NCBI RefSeq assembly: GCF_016464015.1
Contig: NZ_JACDXT010000012.1
Location: forward strand, 1 to 64,000
DNA: 64,000 nucleotides
Direction: 5' to 3'
Source: Psychrobacter sp. bablab_jr014
GTDB lineage: Bacteria; Pseudomonadota; Gammaproteobacteria; Pseudomonadales; Moraxellaceae
The stretch's first letter is position 1, and each line of letters begins with the position of its first letter. The notes below the pieces were generated by a model. It was not told the DNA's origin, did no database searches, and was given only the letters and a program-made list of their open reading frames with translations. Below, in pieces: positions 38,354 to 48,305 of this stretch. The position numbers and the translations under genes were made by a program.

Positions 38354-40582
38354 TTACGCGGCGTTTAGTGAGGCAATCGCATCATTAAATAGGCTGCTTG
38401 GGCGCATGACTTTTGACGCAGCTTCTTCATCGGCGTAGTAGTAGCCTTGGATATCAACTGAATTGCCTTGAGCGTTGTTTAGCTCATTGATGATAGCGTC
38501 TTCGTTGTCACGCAGCTGCTTGGCAAATGGTGTGAATAGCGCTTTTAGCTCGGCATCTTCATCTTGTGCGGCCAGTGCTTCTGCCCAGTACAACGCCAAG
38601 TAAAAGTGGCTGCCACGGTTGTCAATCTCGCCTGTCTTGCGTGATGGCGATTTGTCATTGGTCAGTAGCTGCTCAGTCGCTGTATCTAGCGTGTCAGCAA
38701 GGATTTGCGCTTTTGGATTGTTGTCGTTTTTCGCTAGGTGCTCAAGCGATACGGTCAATGCCAAGAACTCACCGAGTGAATCCCAACGCAAGTGGTTTTC
38801 TTCTACCAACTGCTGTACGTGTTTTGGTGCAGAGCCACCCGCGCCCGTCTCAAACAAGCCGCCGCCCTTCATTAGTGGGACAATCGACAACATCTTGGCA
38901 CTGGTGCCCAGCTCAAGGATTGGGAATAGGTCGGTCAAGTAATCGCGCAAGATGTTACCCGTCGCTGAGATGGTGTCCAGACCACGTGCCACGCGCTCTA
39001 GGGTGTAACGCATCGCACGTACTTGCGACATAATTTCAATGTGTAGGCCTGAGGTGTCGTGATCTTTTAGGTACATTTTGACTTTCTTGATCAGCTCATT
39101 CTCGTGCGGACGGTATGGGTCGAGCCAGAAGATAACGGGGGTGTCTGACTCACGCGCACGGCGGACAGCCAGCTTGACCCAATCTTGAATCGGCGCGTCT
39201 TTGGTCTGACACATGCGCCAGATGTCACCCTTTTCAACGTGCTGCTCAAGCAAGACTTCGTCAGTATCGTTATCAACGATACGCGCCATACCTGCATCGC
39301 TAGATTCAAAGGTCTTGTCGTGCGAGCCGTATTCTTCTGCCTTTTGCGCCATTAAGCCGACGTTGGGTACAGTGCCCATAGTGGTTGGATCAAAGTTGCC
39401 ATGCCATTTACAGAAGTTGATCATCTCTTGGTAAATACGCGCAAAGGTAGACTCAGGCATGACCGCTTTACAATCTGCCAATTTGCCGTCTGAATCCCAC
39501 ATCTTGCCGCCGCTACGAATCATCGCTGGCATTGAGGCATCAACGATAACGTCGCTTGGCGAGTGGAAGTTGGTGATGCCTTTGGCTGAATCAACCATCG
39601 CTAGGCGTGGGCGATGCTCTTGGCACGCGTGCAAGTCTTCAATAATTTCTTCACGCTGAGATGTGGGTAGCGCGTTGATTTTGTCATATAGGTCGGCCAT
39701 GCCGTTGTTGACGTTGACGCCCAGCTCATCAAAGGTCGCGCCGTGTTTGGCAAACGCGTCTTTATAATAGGTTCTGACCGCGTGACCAAAAACGATAGGG
39801 TGCGAGACTTTCATCATGGTCGCTTTGACATGCAATGAGAACAAAATACCTGCTTCGCGGCAGTCTTCCATCTCACGCTCATAGAATTCAAGCAATGATT
39901 TTTTGCTCATAAACATCAGGTCGATGACTTCTTTGTCTTGCAGCTTGAGCTCAGGTTTTAAGACTTTGGTGTCGCCTGCGTCCGTGACCAGCTCCATACG
40001 CACATTGCGCGCTTTGTCTAAGGTGATTGATTGCTCACCGCTATAAAAGTCGCCTTCGTGCATGTGCGATACGTGCGTGCTTGACCACTGTTTCCACTCA
40101 CCCATAGAGTGCGGGTGTTTTTTGGCGAAGTTCTTAACCGCTTTGGGTGCGCGGCGGTCTGAGTTGCCTTCACGCAGTACAGGGTTGACCGCACTGCCAA
40201 GTGCCTTACCATAGCGCTTACGGATTTCTTTTTCTTCTTCGGTTTGTGGGTCTTCTGGGAAGTTGGGGATGGCGTAGCCTTTGCTTTGTAGCTCTTTAAT
40301 ACAGGCCTTTAGCTGCTGTACTGAAGCACTGATGTTCGGCAGTTTGATGATGTTGGCATTGGGGTCTTGAGTCAGACGGCCCAGTGCTGCCAAGTTATCA
40401 GGCACTTGCTGGTCTTCTTCTAGATAGTCGGGAAAGGCGGCCAAAACGCGAGCGGCAACAGAGATATCAGAGGTCTCAATGTCAATGCCTGCGGTGTGCG
40501 TAAAGGCTTGGACAATCGGTAAAAATGATAAAGTAGCCAGCGCTGGAGCTTCGTCAGTTTTTGTATAAATAATCTTGGACAT
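38354..40582 (-). CDS. Monomeric NADP-dependent isocitrate dehydrogenase
   Basis: Same reaction as icd but an unrelated-length, single-chain enzyme of about 742 residues (IDH-II type). Typical segments: [21 protein letters not shown] at the N terminus, [47 protein letters not shown] and [27 protein letters not shown] 40582 with AAGGAAGAG upstream gives the standard N terminus; an earlier start adds 12 unmatched residues. In cold-adapted bacteria this isozyme can be the thermolabile, cold-active form; whether so here is inference. Confidence 0.97.
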   Translation of the reverse strand: MSKIIYTKTDEAPALATLSFLPIVQAFTHTAGIDIETSDISVAARVLAAFPDYLEEDQQVPDNLAALGRLTQDPNANIIKLPNISASVQQLKACIKELQSKGYAIPNFPEDPQTEEEKEIRKRYGKALGSAVNPVLREGNSDRRAPKAVKNFAKKHPHSMGEWKQWSSTHVSHMHEGDFYSGEQSITLDKARNVRMELVTDAGDTKVLKPELKLQDKEVIDLMFMSKKSLLEFYEREMEDCREAGILFSLHVKATMMKVSHPIVFGHAVRTYYKDAFAKHGATFDELGVNVNNGMADLYDKINALPTSQREEIIEDLHACQEHRPRLAMVDSAKGITNFHSPSDVIVDASMPAMIRSGGKMWDSDGKLADCKAVMPESTFARIYQEMINFCKWHGNFDPTTMGTVPNVGLMAQKAEEYGSHDKTFESSDAGMARIVDNDTDEVLLEQHVEKGDIWRMCQTKDAPIQDWVKLAVRRARESDTPVIFWLDPYRPHENELIKKVKMYLKDHDTSGLHIEIMSQVRAMRYTLERVARGLDTISATGNILRDYLTDLFPILELGTSAKMLSIVPLMKGGGLFETGAGGSAPKHVQQLVEENHLRWDSLGEFLALTVSLEHLAKNDNNPKAQILADTLDTATEQLLTNDKSPSRKTGEIDNRGSHFYLALYWAEALAAQDEDAELKALFTPFAKQLRDNEDAIINELNNAQGNSVDIQGYYYADEEAASKVMRPSSLFNDAIASLNAA

Positions 40583-41021
40583 ATAAGCTCTTCCTTGTTT
40601 GTCAGTTGTCTTGCTCATGGCGGCATACGGATATGTACGCCTAAATTCTGTTTTGCAAAATGCGCGATTATTTTAGCAGCCATCGACATAAATATCATCC
40701 GCCAGCGTGTTGGTGATTGATGACAGAAGTACCGATATGCTACCAATAAGGCATAAAAAAGGGGCAAAATACGCTACTATATCGTTACGCATATAATGAA
40801 AATAAGCGTTCGCTATACCCAATTATTCATATATATGTTTATACGTATAAAAAAATGGCGTTGCGAAAAACATTATGATGATAAAAATAGACCGACTGTC
40901 TTTGCAAATTGTGACAGCAAGTACAGGTAGATTTGGTTAGGCTAAAGACAGTTTATGACGCTGTGAATAGCGTAGTGAGTACTTTATTTTAGACCTTTAT
41001 CTTTAGCAAACCGTGAGCATT
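40583..41021. other. Divergent intergenic region with 14-bp palindrome
   Basis: About 440 AT-rich bases between the monomeric isocitrate dehydrogenase and the COG3146 gene. It contains a perfect palindrome TTTATACGTATAAA (40838-40851). No gene or RNA seen. Confidence 0.5.
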
Positions 41022-42326
41022 ATGAGCATACAATACGCGCTACGAAACGATACCGATTGGCACACCGAAACCGCATGGCAAGTGCCCGACACGCCCTTTA
41101 TGTCGTTTGCCTTTTGGCAAGCGCTTGAGGATACAGGCGCTATCGGCGAAGACGCAGGCTGGCTGCCGATTTATATTGCGCTGTATGAGACGGACAATGA
41201 GGCAGCAGAGGCAGCAGACAAGGCGGATAAGACGCTGCTTGCGGTGCTGCCTGTGTTTATCAAAGGGCACCATCACGGCGAGTTTGTGTTTGATTATCAA
41301 TGGGCAGAGGCCTACGCGCATTATGGCCTCGACTATTATCCGCGCCTTGTGACCTCGGTGCCGTATACACCGATTACGGGGATGCGCTTTTGGCTGCGTG
41401 AGAGCGTAACGCTGGATGCAGAGTTGGTCACGGCAGCAGTGGCGGCGATAGACGATATCGCGCGGCAAACGGGCGCGTCAGGCTGGCATGGTCTGTTCGT
41501 GCGTCGCGCGCTGGCTCAGCTGGCAGGTCAGTTATTTAGCTATAAAGACGTCAGCACGGCTGCGCCCAATATTAAGCTTGCGCATATTGACGCCAATCTG
41601 CCGATACTTGAGCGCCAAGGCTGTCAGTTTTTATGGCACAATTATCAGCGTGACACCGAGCAGCCCTTTAGCGATTTTGACGACTTTTTGCAAACCTTGA
41701 CCGCCAAAAAGCGCAAAACCATCCGCGCTGAGCGTCGAAAAGTGGCAAATGCGGGCATCACTTGTGTGCGTAAGTGCGGCGCGGACATCACGCACGAGGA
41801 TTGGCAGATTTTTTATCAATGCTATGTGATGACCTATGCCGAGCGCGGGCAGCGTCCGTATTTGAGCCAAGCGTTTTTTATGCAGCTGGCAACTACTATG
41901 AGCGCGCATCTAATGCTCGCGCAAGCGCTGGATGCGACAGGGCAGGTGGTGGCGAGCAGTCTGTTCCTTTATGATACCGCTGAGACGGCGGGTGATGTGT
42001 CCAGCCTCTATGGGCGCTATTGGGGGTCGCTCGCGCATTACGACAGTTTGCATTTTGAGCTGTGCTATTATCAAGGCATTGAGTTTGCTATCGAGCGCAG
42101 GCTACAGGCGTTTGACCCTGGTACGCAAGGTGAGCACAAGCTGATACGCGGCTTTGTGCCGACGCGCACCCATTCGTTGCACCGTATGTATGATGTGCGT
42201 TTTGTACCTGCGCTGGCGCAATTTTGTGCCAAAGACCGCGCGCATATGCAAGCCTATCGGCGCGAGGCGCACGCGGCATTGCCGTTTAATATCCATCATA
42301 CGCCGCCCATTGAAGACGCTTTGTGA
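41022..42326 (+). CDS. COG3146 family N-acyltransferase (GNAT-like, DUF482)
   Basis: 434 residues with the family signature: N-terminal PFMSFAFWQALEDTGAIGEDAGWLP, the core KRKTIRAERRKVANAGI and FYQCYVMTYAERGQRPYLSQAFF, and the C-terminal LQAFDPGTQGEHKLIRGFVPT. Related to peptidoglycan FemAB-type acyltransferases; annotated as a predicted N-acyltransferase, substrate unknown. ATG 41022 chosen over a GTG at 41013; neither has a strong ribosome site. Followed by ubiC. Confidence 0.85.
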   Translation: MSIQYALRNDTDWHTETAWQVPDTPFMSFAFWQALEDTGAIGEDAGWLPIYIALYETDNEAAEAADKADKTLLAVLPVFIKGHHHGEFVFDYQWAEAYAHYGLDYYPRLVTSVPYTPITGMRFWLRESVTLDAELVTAAVAAIDDIARQTGASGWHGLFVRRALAQLAGQLFSYKDVSTAAPNIKLAHIDANLPILERQGCQFLWHNYQRDTEQPFSDFDDFLQTLTAKKRKTIRAERRKVANAGITCVRKCGADITHEDWQIFYQCYVMTYAERGQRPYLSQAFFMQLATTMSAHLMLAQALDATGQVVASSLFLYDTAETAGDVSSLYGRYWGSLAHYDSLHFELCYYQGIEFAIERRLQAFDPGTQGEHKLIRGFVPTRTHSLHRMYDVRFVPALAQFCAKDRAHMQAYRREAHAALPFNIHHTPPIEDAL

Positions 42327-42496
42327 TGCGGTGGCGCGGGTATTAAATGAAAACGTTGTAAAAATAGCGTTTGATCGAGCGTGTTTCTTATGTGGTATCC
42401 ATTTTATTTAGGTTCTACTATCGTTTAACGTACCTATAAAAAGTGGCGTTGACCACAGGTTTTGATTTTTTGGTTTTGTCCGTTTTGGGTGCTTGC

Positions 42497-43006
42497 ATGT
42501 CGTTATCTTTTACCTCGCGCGCTGACAATCAGCCGCCTGATTATTTGCTGCCGTGGCTAAATACAGACGGCTCGCTCACCGCAATGATAGAAGCCTTGTC
42601 AGGGCAACCGCTGCGGGTTGAGCGCCGCTTTGAAGGCTATCGTGCGCTAACGTTTGCTGAAAAAAAACAGCTGTGCCCACAAGGAACGTGGCATCAGCCG
42701 CAGCTGGCGTGGGTGCGTGAGAGCTATCTGTACGGCGATGCCGACACGCCGTGGGTCGCGGCAAAAAGTATCTTTCCACTACCTAGTTTGCAAGGGGATG
42801 CCAAACGTCTCCAGCATTTAAAAGGTGTACCGATTGGTTATGTCTTATTCAAAAATAAGCGTGAGCTGCCCAATCAGCGCAATATTTGTCTAATCGATTT
42901 GGGCTGGCAACGGCAAACGCGCTATGACTGGTACGGGCGAAAATTGCTGATTAGCGAGACTTTTTTAGAGGCGTTTATTAACCGTGTGCGTCCTCACTCT
43001 GACTGA
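42497..43006 (+). CDS. ubiC: Chorismate--pyruvate lyase
   Basis: First committed step of ubiquinone synthesis: chorismate to 4-hydroxybenzoate plus pyruvate. Recognised from WLNTDGSLTAMIEALSG, VRESYLYGDADTPWVAAKSIFP and the GVPIGYVLFKN region. From ATG 42497 the product is 169 residues, close to E. coli UbiC; an upstream GTG at 42443 would add an unlikely hydrophobic extension. ubiA is not adjacent. The tnpB element begins within about 20 bases of its stop codon but the gene appears intact. Confidence 0.82.
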   Translation: MSLSFTSRADNQPPDYLLPWLNTDGSLTAMIEALSGQPLRVERRFEGYRALTFAEKKQLCPQGTWHQPQLAWVRESYLYGDADTPWVAAKSIFPLPSLQGDAKRLQHLKGVPIGYVLFKNKRELPNQRNICLIDLGWQRQTRYDWYGRKLLISETFLEAFINRVRPHSD

Positions 43007-43024
43007 GTATTTCGTAAACCTCTT

Positions 43025-43079
43025 GACTTCCTCCCCTCCCTAAAATGAGGGGATTCCCTCACTTTGCATAGCAACATTG
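43025..43079 (-). ncRNA. Probable omega-RNA scaffold at the tnpB 3' end
   Basis: In tnpB elements the 3' end of the gene plus the right end is transcribed as the guide RNA. Here this would cover the CCCCTC/GAGGGG hairpin just past the tnpB stop and run leftward; the guide would be the flanking DNA near 43005-43024, beside the ubiC stop. The 5' limit is unknown. Inferred from element architecture only. Confidence 0.4.
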
Positions 43080-44186
43080 CTATTGGGTGGCGATTTCTCC
43101 AGCGAGACGGTCAAGCCCGACCGCAAGAATGTTCTTACTGGCATTGATATCTCTATCATGCCGTGTGCCACACCCAGCACAAGTCCATTCTCTTATTCCA
43201 AGACCTGCTCTACCTTTCGGACTGTTGCTATCTATCTGCTTGCAACACGAGCAAGTCTGGGTAGTGTAACTCTCATTCACAATTTTAAAACGGCAACTTG
43301 CGTTCTCGCATTTGTAGGTCAGTTGCCGTTTGAGTTCAAACCAACCAGCGTCATAAGTTGATTTAGCCAGTTTGGTTTTTTTGCTCGTGAATGAGTGTGA
43401 TTTAACGTCACCGACCACAATCAAAGCGTTTTGCTTAATAAGATTGGTGGTGAATTTGTGTATTAAGTCTTGGCGTGTGTTTTTAATCTTGGCATGAATA
43501 GCCTTTGCACGCTTTTTGTTCTTGGCTCTTTGAGCAATCGCTAGCTTCTTTGGCCATTTTTGCGTTTGTTTAATTTGTAACTTGTCGCCGTTTGAAGTGA
43601 TGGCAGACTCTTTTAAGCCTAAGTCAATGCCAACGCTATCAATACCGCAGATTTGTTTTGGAAACTCCTTGACGGTGATACAGGCATACCATCGGTTACG
43701 GCTATCTTGGACGATTTGTAGGGTGTTAATTTGGTATAAGCTAAGGTTGTAGCTGTCCCATAGGTCTATGGTTAGCTTTTGTCCTTTGGCTAGGGATAGC
43801 TGTAGGGTAGATTTAAGTGCTTTTTTACCACTTTGACGTGTGGCTAAATGTTTGACGGCAGATTTTTTAAAGGGTATCCAGCCTAGACTTTTGCGTTTAG
43901 CATCGGGTCGATTAGTTCGCCAGTTTAGTTTAGCCTTTTTAAATTGTTTTCGGTTTTTGGCATGGGTTTCGTTGACGGCTTGAATGGTTTGTGAGTGTAA
44001 CCCCAGTAATTCGCCGCTACCTTTAGTGTACTCGTTAAGGTCATAAGCTGAAAAAAACTTGCCTGTTCGTTTTAGGTACTTGTAACTCAAGTCATTGACG
44101 TAGTTCCACACGAAATTAACCGAACCGCTTAGGCGGTTTAGTTGGTCTGTGTGTTTATCTCGTATGCGTAGCTTGAGGGTTTTCAT
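43080..44186 (-). CDS. tnpB: TnpB-family RNA-guided endonuclease (OrfB)
   Basis: 368 residues. N-terminal helix-turn-helix/WED-like part (KTLKLRIRDKHTDQLNRLSG, FVWNYVND), RuvC-I with Asp188 (GIDLGLKESA), zinc finger with C312xxC315 and C336xxC339, and RuvC-III Asp346 in HDRDINASKNI. At RuvC-II, where TnpB usually has Glu-Asp-Leu, the sequence is VVGDVKS, with Gly259; Glu284 in GWFELKRQL is a possible substitute. It could be a rearranged-site nuclease or inactive. The gene is full length with no frameshift. TnpB proteins cut DNA at transposon-flank matches and help retain the element. Confidence 0.9.
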   Translation of the reverse strand: MKTLKLRIRDKHTDQLNRLSGSVNFVWNYVNDLSYKYLKRTGKFFSAYDLNEYTKGSGELLGLHSQTIQAVNETHAKNRKQFKKAKLNWRTNRPDAKRKSLGWIPFKKSAVKHLATRQSGKKALKSTLQLSLAKGQKLTIDLWDSYNLSLYQINTLQIVQDSRNRWYACITVKEFPKQICGIDSVGIDLGLKESAITSNGDKLQIKQTQKWPKKLAIAQRAKNKKRAKAIHAKIKNTRQDLIHKFTTNLIKQNALIVVGDVKSHSFTSKKTKLAKSTYDAGWFELKRQLTYKCENASCRFKIVNESYTTQTCSCCKQIDSNSPKGRAGLGIREWTCAGCGTRHDRDINASKNILAVGLDRLAGEIATQ

Positions 44187-44533
44187 GGGGTTAGTTTATA
44201 CTGCCATTATTCTTTGTTCAACATTTGTCTACTAAATATCATCTATGGATAAGCGTGGTTATGAAGTTGACTTATATCCACCGCCTAAAGTCGGTGGTTT
44301 TACGGCAACGGAAGATAAAATGCAACGCAAAGCTGTCAGACAGAGGGTTTTCTTGTCGTATAGACCAAAAGCAGGCGCTATTTTGCATTTTTAGCCCCGC
44401 TTTTCATGTTACACTTGCCTAACTTAAATGGCTGCTGGGTAGCAGGCTTTGCTACGTGATAACGGCAGCGGTACGTTCCCGCAATTCATGCAACTTTCTC
44501 CTTTTGCTAACCGTCACTATATAGGACATCGAT
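44187..44533. other. Element left end and glyA upstream region
   Basis: The first ~115 bases are the tnpB element left end with its hairpin. The rest (44304-44533) is the glyA leader; I see no riboswitch that I can support. A weak extended -10 (TGTTACACT near 44406) is possible. Confidence 0.45.
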
Positions 44534-45790
44534 ATGTTTAAAGATATTTCTATCCAAGAATTTGACCCAGCACTTGCCGAAGCTATGGCGGCCGAAAGCG
44601 CACGTCAAGAAAGCCACATCGAACTGATTGCTTCAGAAAACTATTGCTCACAAACAGTGATGCAAGCACAAGGCAGCGACTTGACCAACAAATACGCAGA
44701 AGGCTATCCAGGCAAGCGTTACTACGGTGGCTGTGAGCATGTCGATATCGTTGAGCAATTGGCCATCGACCGCGCAAAAGAATTGTTTGGCGCAGCGTAC
44801 GCAAACGTCCAGCCACACTCAGGCAGCCAAGCCAACTCAGCCGTATTCCTAGCATTACTTGAGCCAAACGACACCGTACTTGGCATGAGCCTAGACGCAG
44901 GCGGTCACTTGACGCATGGCGCGCACGTGAACTTTTCAGGCATCAACTACAAAGCCGTACAGTATGGCCTAAGTGACGAGACAGGCGAGATTAACTACGA
45001 AGAAGTCGAGCGTCTGGCGCGTGAAAACAAACCAAAAATGATTATCGCTGGCTTCTCAGCGTACTCACAAGTGGTCGATTGGGCACGTTTCCGTGCTATC
45101 GCTGACGAAGTGGGCGCATATTTGATGGTCGATATGGCACACGTGGCAGGTTTGGTCGCAGCTGGTGTTTACCCAAGCCCAGTACCATTCGCAGACGTGG
45201 TCACCACCACCACGCACAAAACTCTACGTGGCCCACGTTCAGGCCTCATCATCTCACGTGACGAAGTGCTTGCTAAAAAGCTAAATTCAGCGGTATTCCC
45301 AGGCAACCAAGGTGGCCCACTCGTACACGTTATCGCGGCTAAAGCGGTTTGCTTTAAAGAAGCGCTAGAAGACAACTTCAAAGCCTACCAGCAGCAAGTG
45401 GTCAAAAACGCTAAGGCGATGGCAGAAGTCATCCAAGAGCGCGGCTATGAAATCGTCTCAGGTGGCACTGAAAACCATCTGATGCTGATCAGCCTAATCA
45501 AGCAAGAAATGACGGGTAAAGAAGCGGACAAGTGGTTGGGTGATGCGTACATCACTGTTAACAAAAACGCGGTACCAAACGATCCAAAATCACCATTCGT
45601 AACCTCTGGTATCCGTATCGGTACGCCAGCAATCACGACTCGCGGCTTCAATGAAGACGACGTGAAAGAACTGGCAGGCTGGATGTGTGACGTACTAGAC
45701 AGCCGTGGCGATGAAACCGTCATCGCTGAAACGCGTGAAAAAGTAAAAGCCATCTGCGCGAAAAAGCCAGTGTATACCAAAAATCAGTAA
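44534..45790 (+). CDS. glyA: Serine hydroxymethyltransferase
   Basis: PLP enzyme interconverting serine and glycine while charging tetrahydrofolate with a one-carbon unit. 418 residues. Motifs: [66 protein letters not shown] and the PLP Lys in [15 protein letters not shown]. The C terminus VYTKNQ is intact. Ends at a shared terminator with gltS. Confidence 0.98.
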   Translation: MFKDISIQEFDPALAEAMAAESARQESHIELIASENYCSQTVMQAQGSDLTNKYAEGYPGKRYYGGCEHVDIVEQLAIDRAKELFGAAYANVQPHSGSQANSAVFLALLEPNDTVLGMSLDAGGHLTHGAHVNFSGINYKAVQYGLSDETGEINYEEVERLARENKPKMIIAGFSAYSQVVDWARFRAIADEVGAYLMVDMAHVAGLVAAGVYPSPVPFADVVTTTTHKTLRGPRSGLIISRDEVLAKKLNSAVFPGNQGGPLVHVIAAKAVCFKEALEDNFKAYQQQVVKNAKAMAEVIQERGYEIVSGGTENHLMLISLIKQEMTGKEADKWLGDAYITVNKNAVPNDPKSPFVTSGIRIGTPAITTRGFNEDDVKELAGWMCDVLDSRGDETVIAETREKVKAICAKKPVYTKNQ

Positions 45791-45845
45791 GCATTGATTA
45801 ACGCATAACGGTCGGGCAGGTGGCTTATGTCATCCTGTCCAAACT

Positions 45846-45877
45846 AAAAAACCGCCTATAAAGGGCGGTTTTTTTAT
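45846..45877. terminator. Bidirectional terminator glyA / gltS
   Basis: AACCGCC/GGCGGTT hairpin with A-run before and T-run after. Confidence 0.85.
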
Positions 45878-45900
45878 ATTTACCATTATAAAAGCGAATC

Positions 45901-47175
45901 TTACATAAACGGCAACTGCGTAAAGATTTGCAGCACGGTCGCATTGACGATATCCACAAAGAACGCGCCGACCATCGGCACAATCAAAAATGCCTTACTC
46001 GATGGCAGATAGCGGTCAGTCACCGCCTGCATATTGGCAATCGCTGTTGGGGTTGCGCCCATACCAAAGCCGCAATGACCTGCCGCCAGTACCGCCGCAT
46101 CATAGTCTTTACCCATGATTCGAAAGGTCACTAAATACACATAAATGACCATGACCAACGTCTGGACGAGCAAAATGCCCAGCACAGGCAATGCAAGCCC
46201 TGTCAGTTGCCACAGCTGCAAAGACAATAGCGCCATTGCCAAAAACAGGCTGAGCGACGCATTACCAATCACATCGATAGCGCGGTCGAACATCTCAAAG
46301 TTAAATACCAAGGTTAATGTATTGCGGATAATGACGCCGCCTGCCAGCGCCCATACGAAGGTCGGCAGCTCAAACCATGTGCCTTCGGCGACCATCGTCA
46401 TCAGCTCAGCAAAGGCCAGTGCCCCTGCGAATAAGGCCAACGACTCGATGGTCGAAGAGGCGGTAATCAAACGAATATTGTCAGGCTTGGCGAACATCTC
46501 CTTGGTTTCGTGCGCTTCATCTTCGTTGTGCTTGGTGCTGTATAGCGACTGCTCGCTGGCGAGTTTTTCGACCTCGCTGGGGTTGGGATTGTCCGTGCTC
46601 GGTTTGATACCCATGCCATTAATCAGTTTGCGCGCGACAGGGCCACCGATAACCCCACCTGCGACCAAACCATACGTTGCCACAGCGATACCCAGCGTGG
46701 TTGCGCCCGCCACGCCGTATTGTTCCTCAAGCGTAATGCCCCAAGCGCCCGCTGTACCATGACCGCCTGTCAATGCAATCGAGCCTGTCACTAAGCCCAG
46801 CATTGGATCAAGACCAATCATCTTGGCCATGGCCACCCCAACGGTATCTTGGAGGATAATAAACACCGAAACCACAACGGTAAAAATAAGCAGCGGTGTA
46901 CCGCCCGCTTTTAAACGGCTAAAGTCCGCACTCAAACCGATAGAGGCAAAAAACATCAACATACATGCTGTTTGTAGTCCTTGATGAAAATCAAAACTGT
47001 ATCCCCAAAAGAAATTGAGCGCATAAACCACAATCGCAGCGACCAAGCCGCCCGCCACGGGTTCAGGGATATTAAAGTTTTCTAAGAATTTGATATTCTT
47101 AACCAAAAAGCGTCCCAGCAGCAGTACCAGAGTTGCCAATATCAAGGTGTAATAACCGTTTAAGGTCACTTCCAT
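45901..47175 (-). CDS. gltS: Sodium/glutamate symporter GltS
   Basis: Inner-membrane Na+-coupled glutamate uptake carrier of the ESS family. 424 residues with about ten to twelve helices in two related halves; the paired signature segments TGSIALTGGHGTAGAWG and AAGHCGFGMGATPTAIANM are the re-entrant loops. The central loop (NPNPSEVEKLASEQSLYSTKHNE) is hydrophilic. Monocistronic. Confidence 0.95.
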   Translation of the reverse strand: MEVTLNGYYTLILATLVLLLGRFLVKNIKFLENFNIPEPVAGGLVAAIVVYALNFFWGYSFDFHQGLQTACMLMFFASIGLSADFSRLKAGGTPLLIFTVVVSVFIILQDTVGVAMAKMIGLDPMLGLVTGSIALTGGHGTAGAWGITLEEQYGVAGATTLGIAVATYGLVAGGVIGGPVARKLINGMGIKPSTDNPNPSEVEKLASEQSLYSTKHNEDEAHETKEMFAKPDNIRLITASSTIESLALFAGALAFAELMTMVAEGTWFELPTFVWALAGGVIIRNTLTLVFNFEMFDRAIDVIGNASLSLFLAMALLSLQLWQLTGLALPVLGILLVQTLVMVIYVYLVTFRIMGKDYDAAVLAAGHCGFGMGATPTAIANMQAVTDRYLPSSKAFLIVPMVGAFFVDIVNATVLQIFTQLPFM

Positions 47176-47266
47176 AACACTATCCTTTCTGTATTACTTA
47201 GTTCACATTCTGTTGTCGATAGTCTATTTCACTATTTAGTCATCACTATCAGCAACAAAACTTTTA

Positions 47267-47298
47267 TAAAAAAACGCCAGCATGTTAACTGGCGTTTT
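47267..47298 (-). terminator. Terminator of the ZIP transporter gene
   Basis: AAAACGCCAG/CTGGCGTTTT stem with an 8-base loop; T-run when read leftward. Confidence 0.8.
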
Positions 47299-47401
47299 CA
47301 AACTTGTTTACTATCAATAAGACCATTTGCCCTTGTTTATACGTGATTATTTATACCACGTTGGTGTGTATCATGAATTATGACAAACACATAAAGTGTC
47401 A

Positions 47402-48097
47402 CTAGCCCAGTTGGTGCAGTCCAAAGGCCATTATCAAACCAATGGCCGTGCTGATGCCTGCCCAATGGTTGCCGCGTTTAAAGGCAGAAGGGAACACTTC
47501 GGTCGCAAGAGAGGCAATCACTGCCCCTGCTGCCAAGCAATCAATAATGCTAATCACATTGTCCGACACGTCTTTGAGCAGCACTTTACCTGCAATAGCC
47601 GACGCTGACAATAGCACCGCCGCACCAATCCACAGCATCAAGATACGTTTGTGGCTGTTGCCGTCTTCCTTCATTTGCTTGGCGCCGCCTGCGGCTTCGG
47701 GCAAGTTGGACAATAAAATAGAGCCCGCAAGTGCGGCAACCTGCATGGCGTCGCTACTGATAAGGGCGACTCCAAGCGCCAAGTTTTCAGGCACCCCATC
47801 TAGCGTAATGGCGGCAAGTAAGCCTGCGCCGCCTTTGTTTTGCATCTTTTCATCAATCAGATAATCAACGCTGGTAAAAACAATCGCACCAAGCAACGTA
47901 AAAACAGCGGTGGTCATAAGCCCGCTATCTTGGATGGCGGGCTGCACCAACTCAATCACAATAGAAATCATCAGCGCGCCGCCAGCAAGGGCGAGTAAGT
48001 TGCCTTGTAACCAATCGGGCATATAGCCGTAAAGGCCCCAAAGCGCACCAATAATCAGCGCGCCTGAAACCACCAAAATCACAGCAAATACGAGCAT
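47402..48097 (-). CDS. ZIP family divalent metal transporter
   Basis: 231 residues with about seven membrane helices. The metal-site segment AAITLDGVPENLALGVALI (H-less variant of the ZIP helix IV motif, with D-G-x-P-E-N) and SILLSNLPEAAGGAKQM in helix V place it in the ZIP family. The first site lacks the usual His in H-x-x-P-E, having Asp instead, which occurs in some bacterial members; metal preference (zinc or other) is therefore open. ATG 48097 fits AAGGG spacing better than ATG 48103. Confidence 0.82.
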   Translation of the reverse strand: MLVFAVILVVSGALIIGALWGLYGYMPDWLQGNLLALAGGALMISIVIELVQPAIQDSGLMTTAVFTLLGAIVFTSVDYLIDEKMQNKGGAGLLAAITLDGVPENLALGVALISSDAMQVAALAGSILLSNLPEAAGGAKQMKEDGNSHKRILMLWIGAAVLLSASAIAGKVLLKDVSDNVISIIDCLAAGAVIASLATEVFPSAFKRGNHWAGISTAIGLIMAFGLHQLG

Positions 48098-48253
48098 ACA
48101 CATCCCTTTTTATTATGGTTTGTTGTCTGCGCGTGCCATTGTAAGGCGCTGATAGGCGCACCGTGTATGGACTGCGTAAATATTGCATTACGCACTGATG
48201 AAAAGTAGTGATATAACAGCAAACCCTTGGCACAGCACGAGAAAAATCACCAT

Positions 48254-48284
48254 AAAAAAATACCAGCGGGCGGGCTGGTATTTT
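48254..48284 (-). terminator. Terminator of proA
   Basis: AATACCAGC/GCTGGTATT stem followed leftward by a T-run. Confidence 0.82.
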
Positions 48285-48305
48285 GGCTATCACACTCTTT
48301 AGCGG

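Larger units (their letters stand above)
43020..44303 (-). mobile_element. IS200/IS605-superfamily element carrying tnpB only (IS1341-like)
   Basis: A single tnpB with recognisable subterminal hairpins. Right end (left on this strand): CCCCTC/GAGGGG hairpin at 43033-43052 followed by a GGAAGTCAA-type end, as common in this superfamily. Left end: CCACCG/CGGTGG hairpin at 44278-44297. No tnpA gene is present, so transposition would need a TnpA in trans. Exact ends and target tetranucleotide are not certain; no target duplication is expected. Confidence 0.75.

Noticed and set aside
38566..39033. 155-codon plus-strand frame opposite the monomeric isocitrate dehydrogenase
   Set aside because: Shadow of a strongly conserved gene; no start signal.
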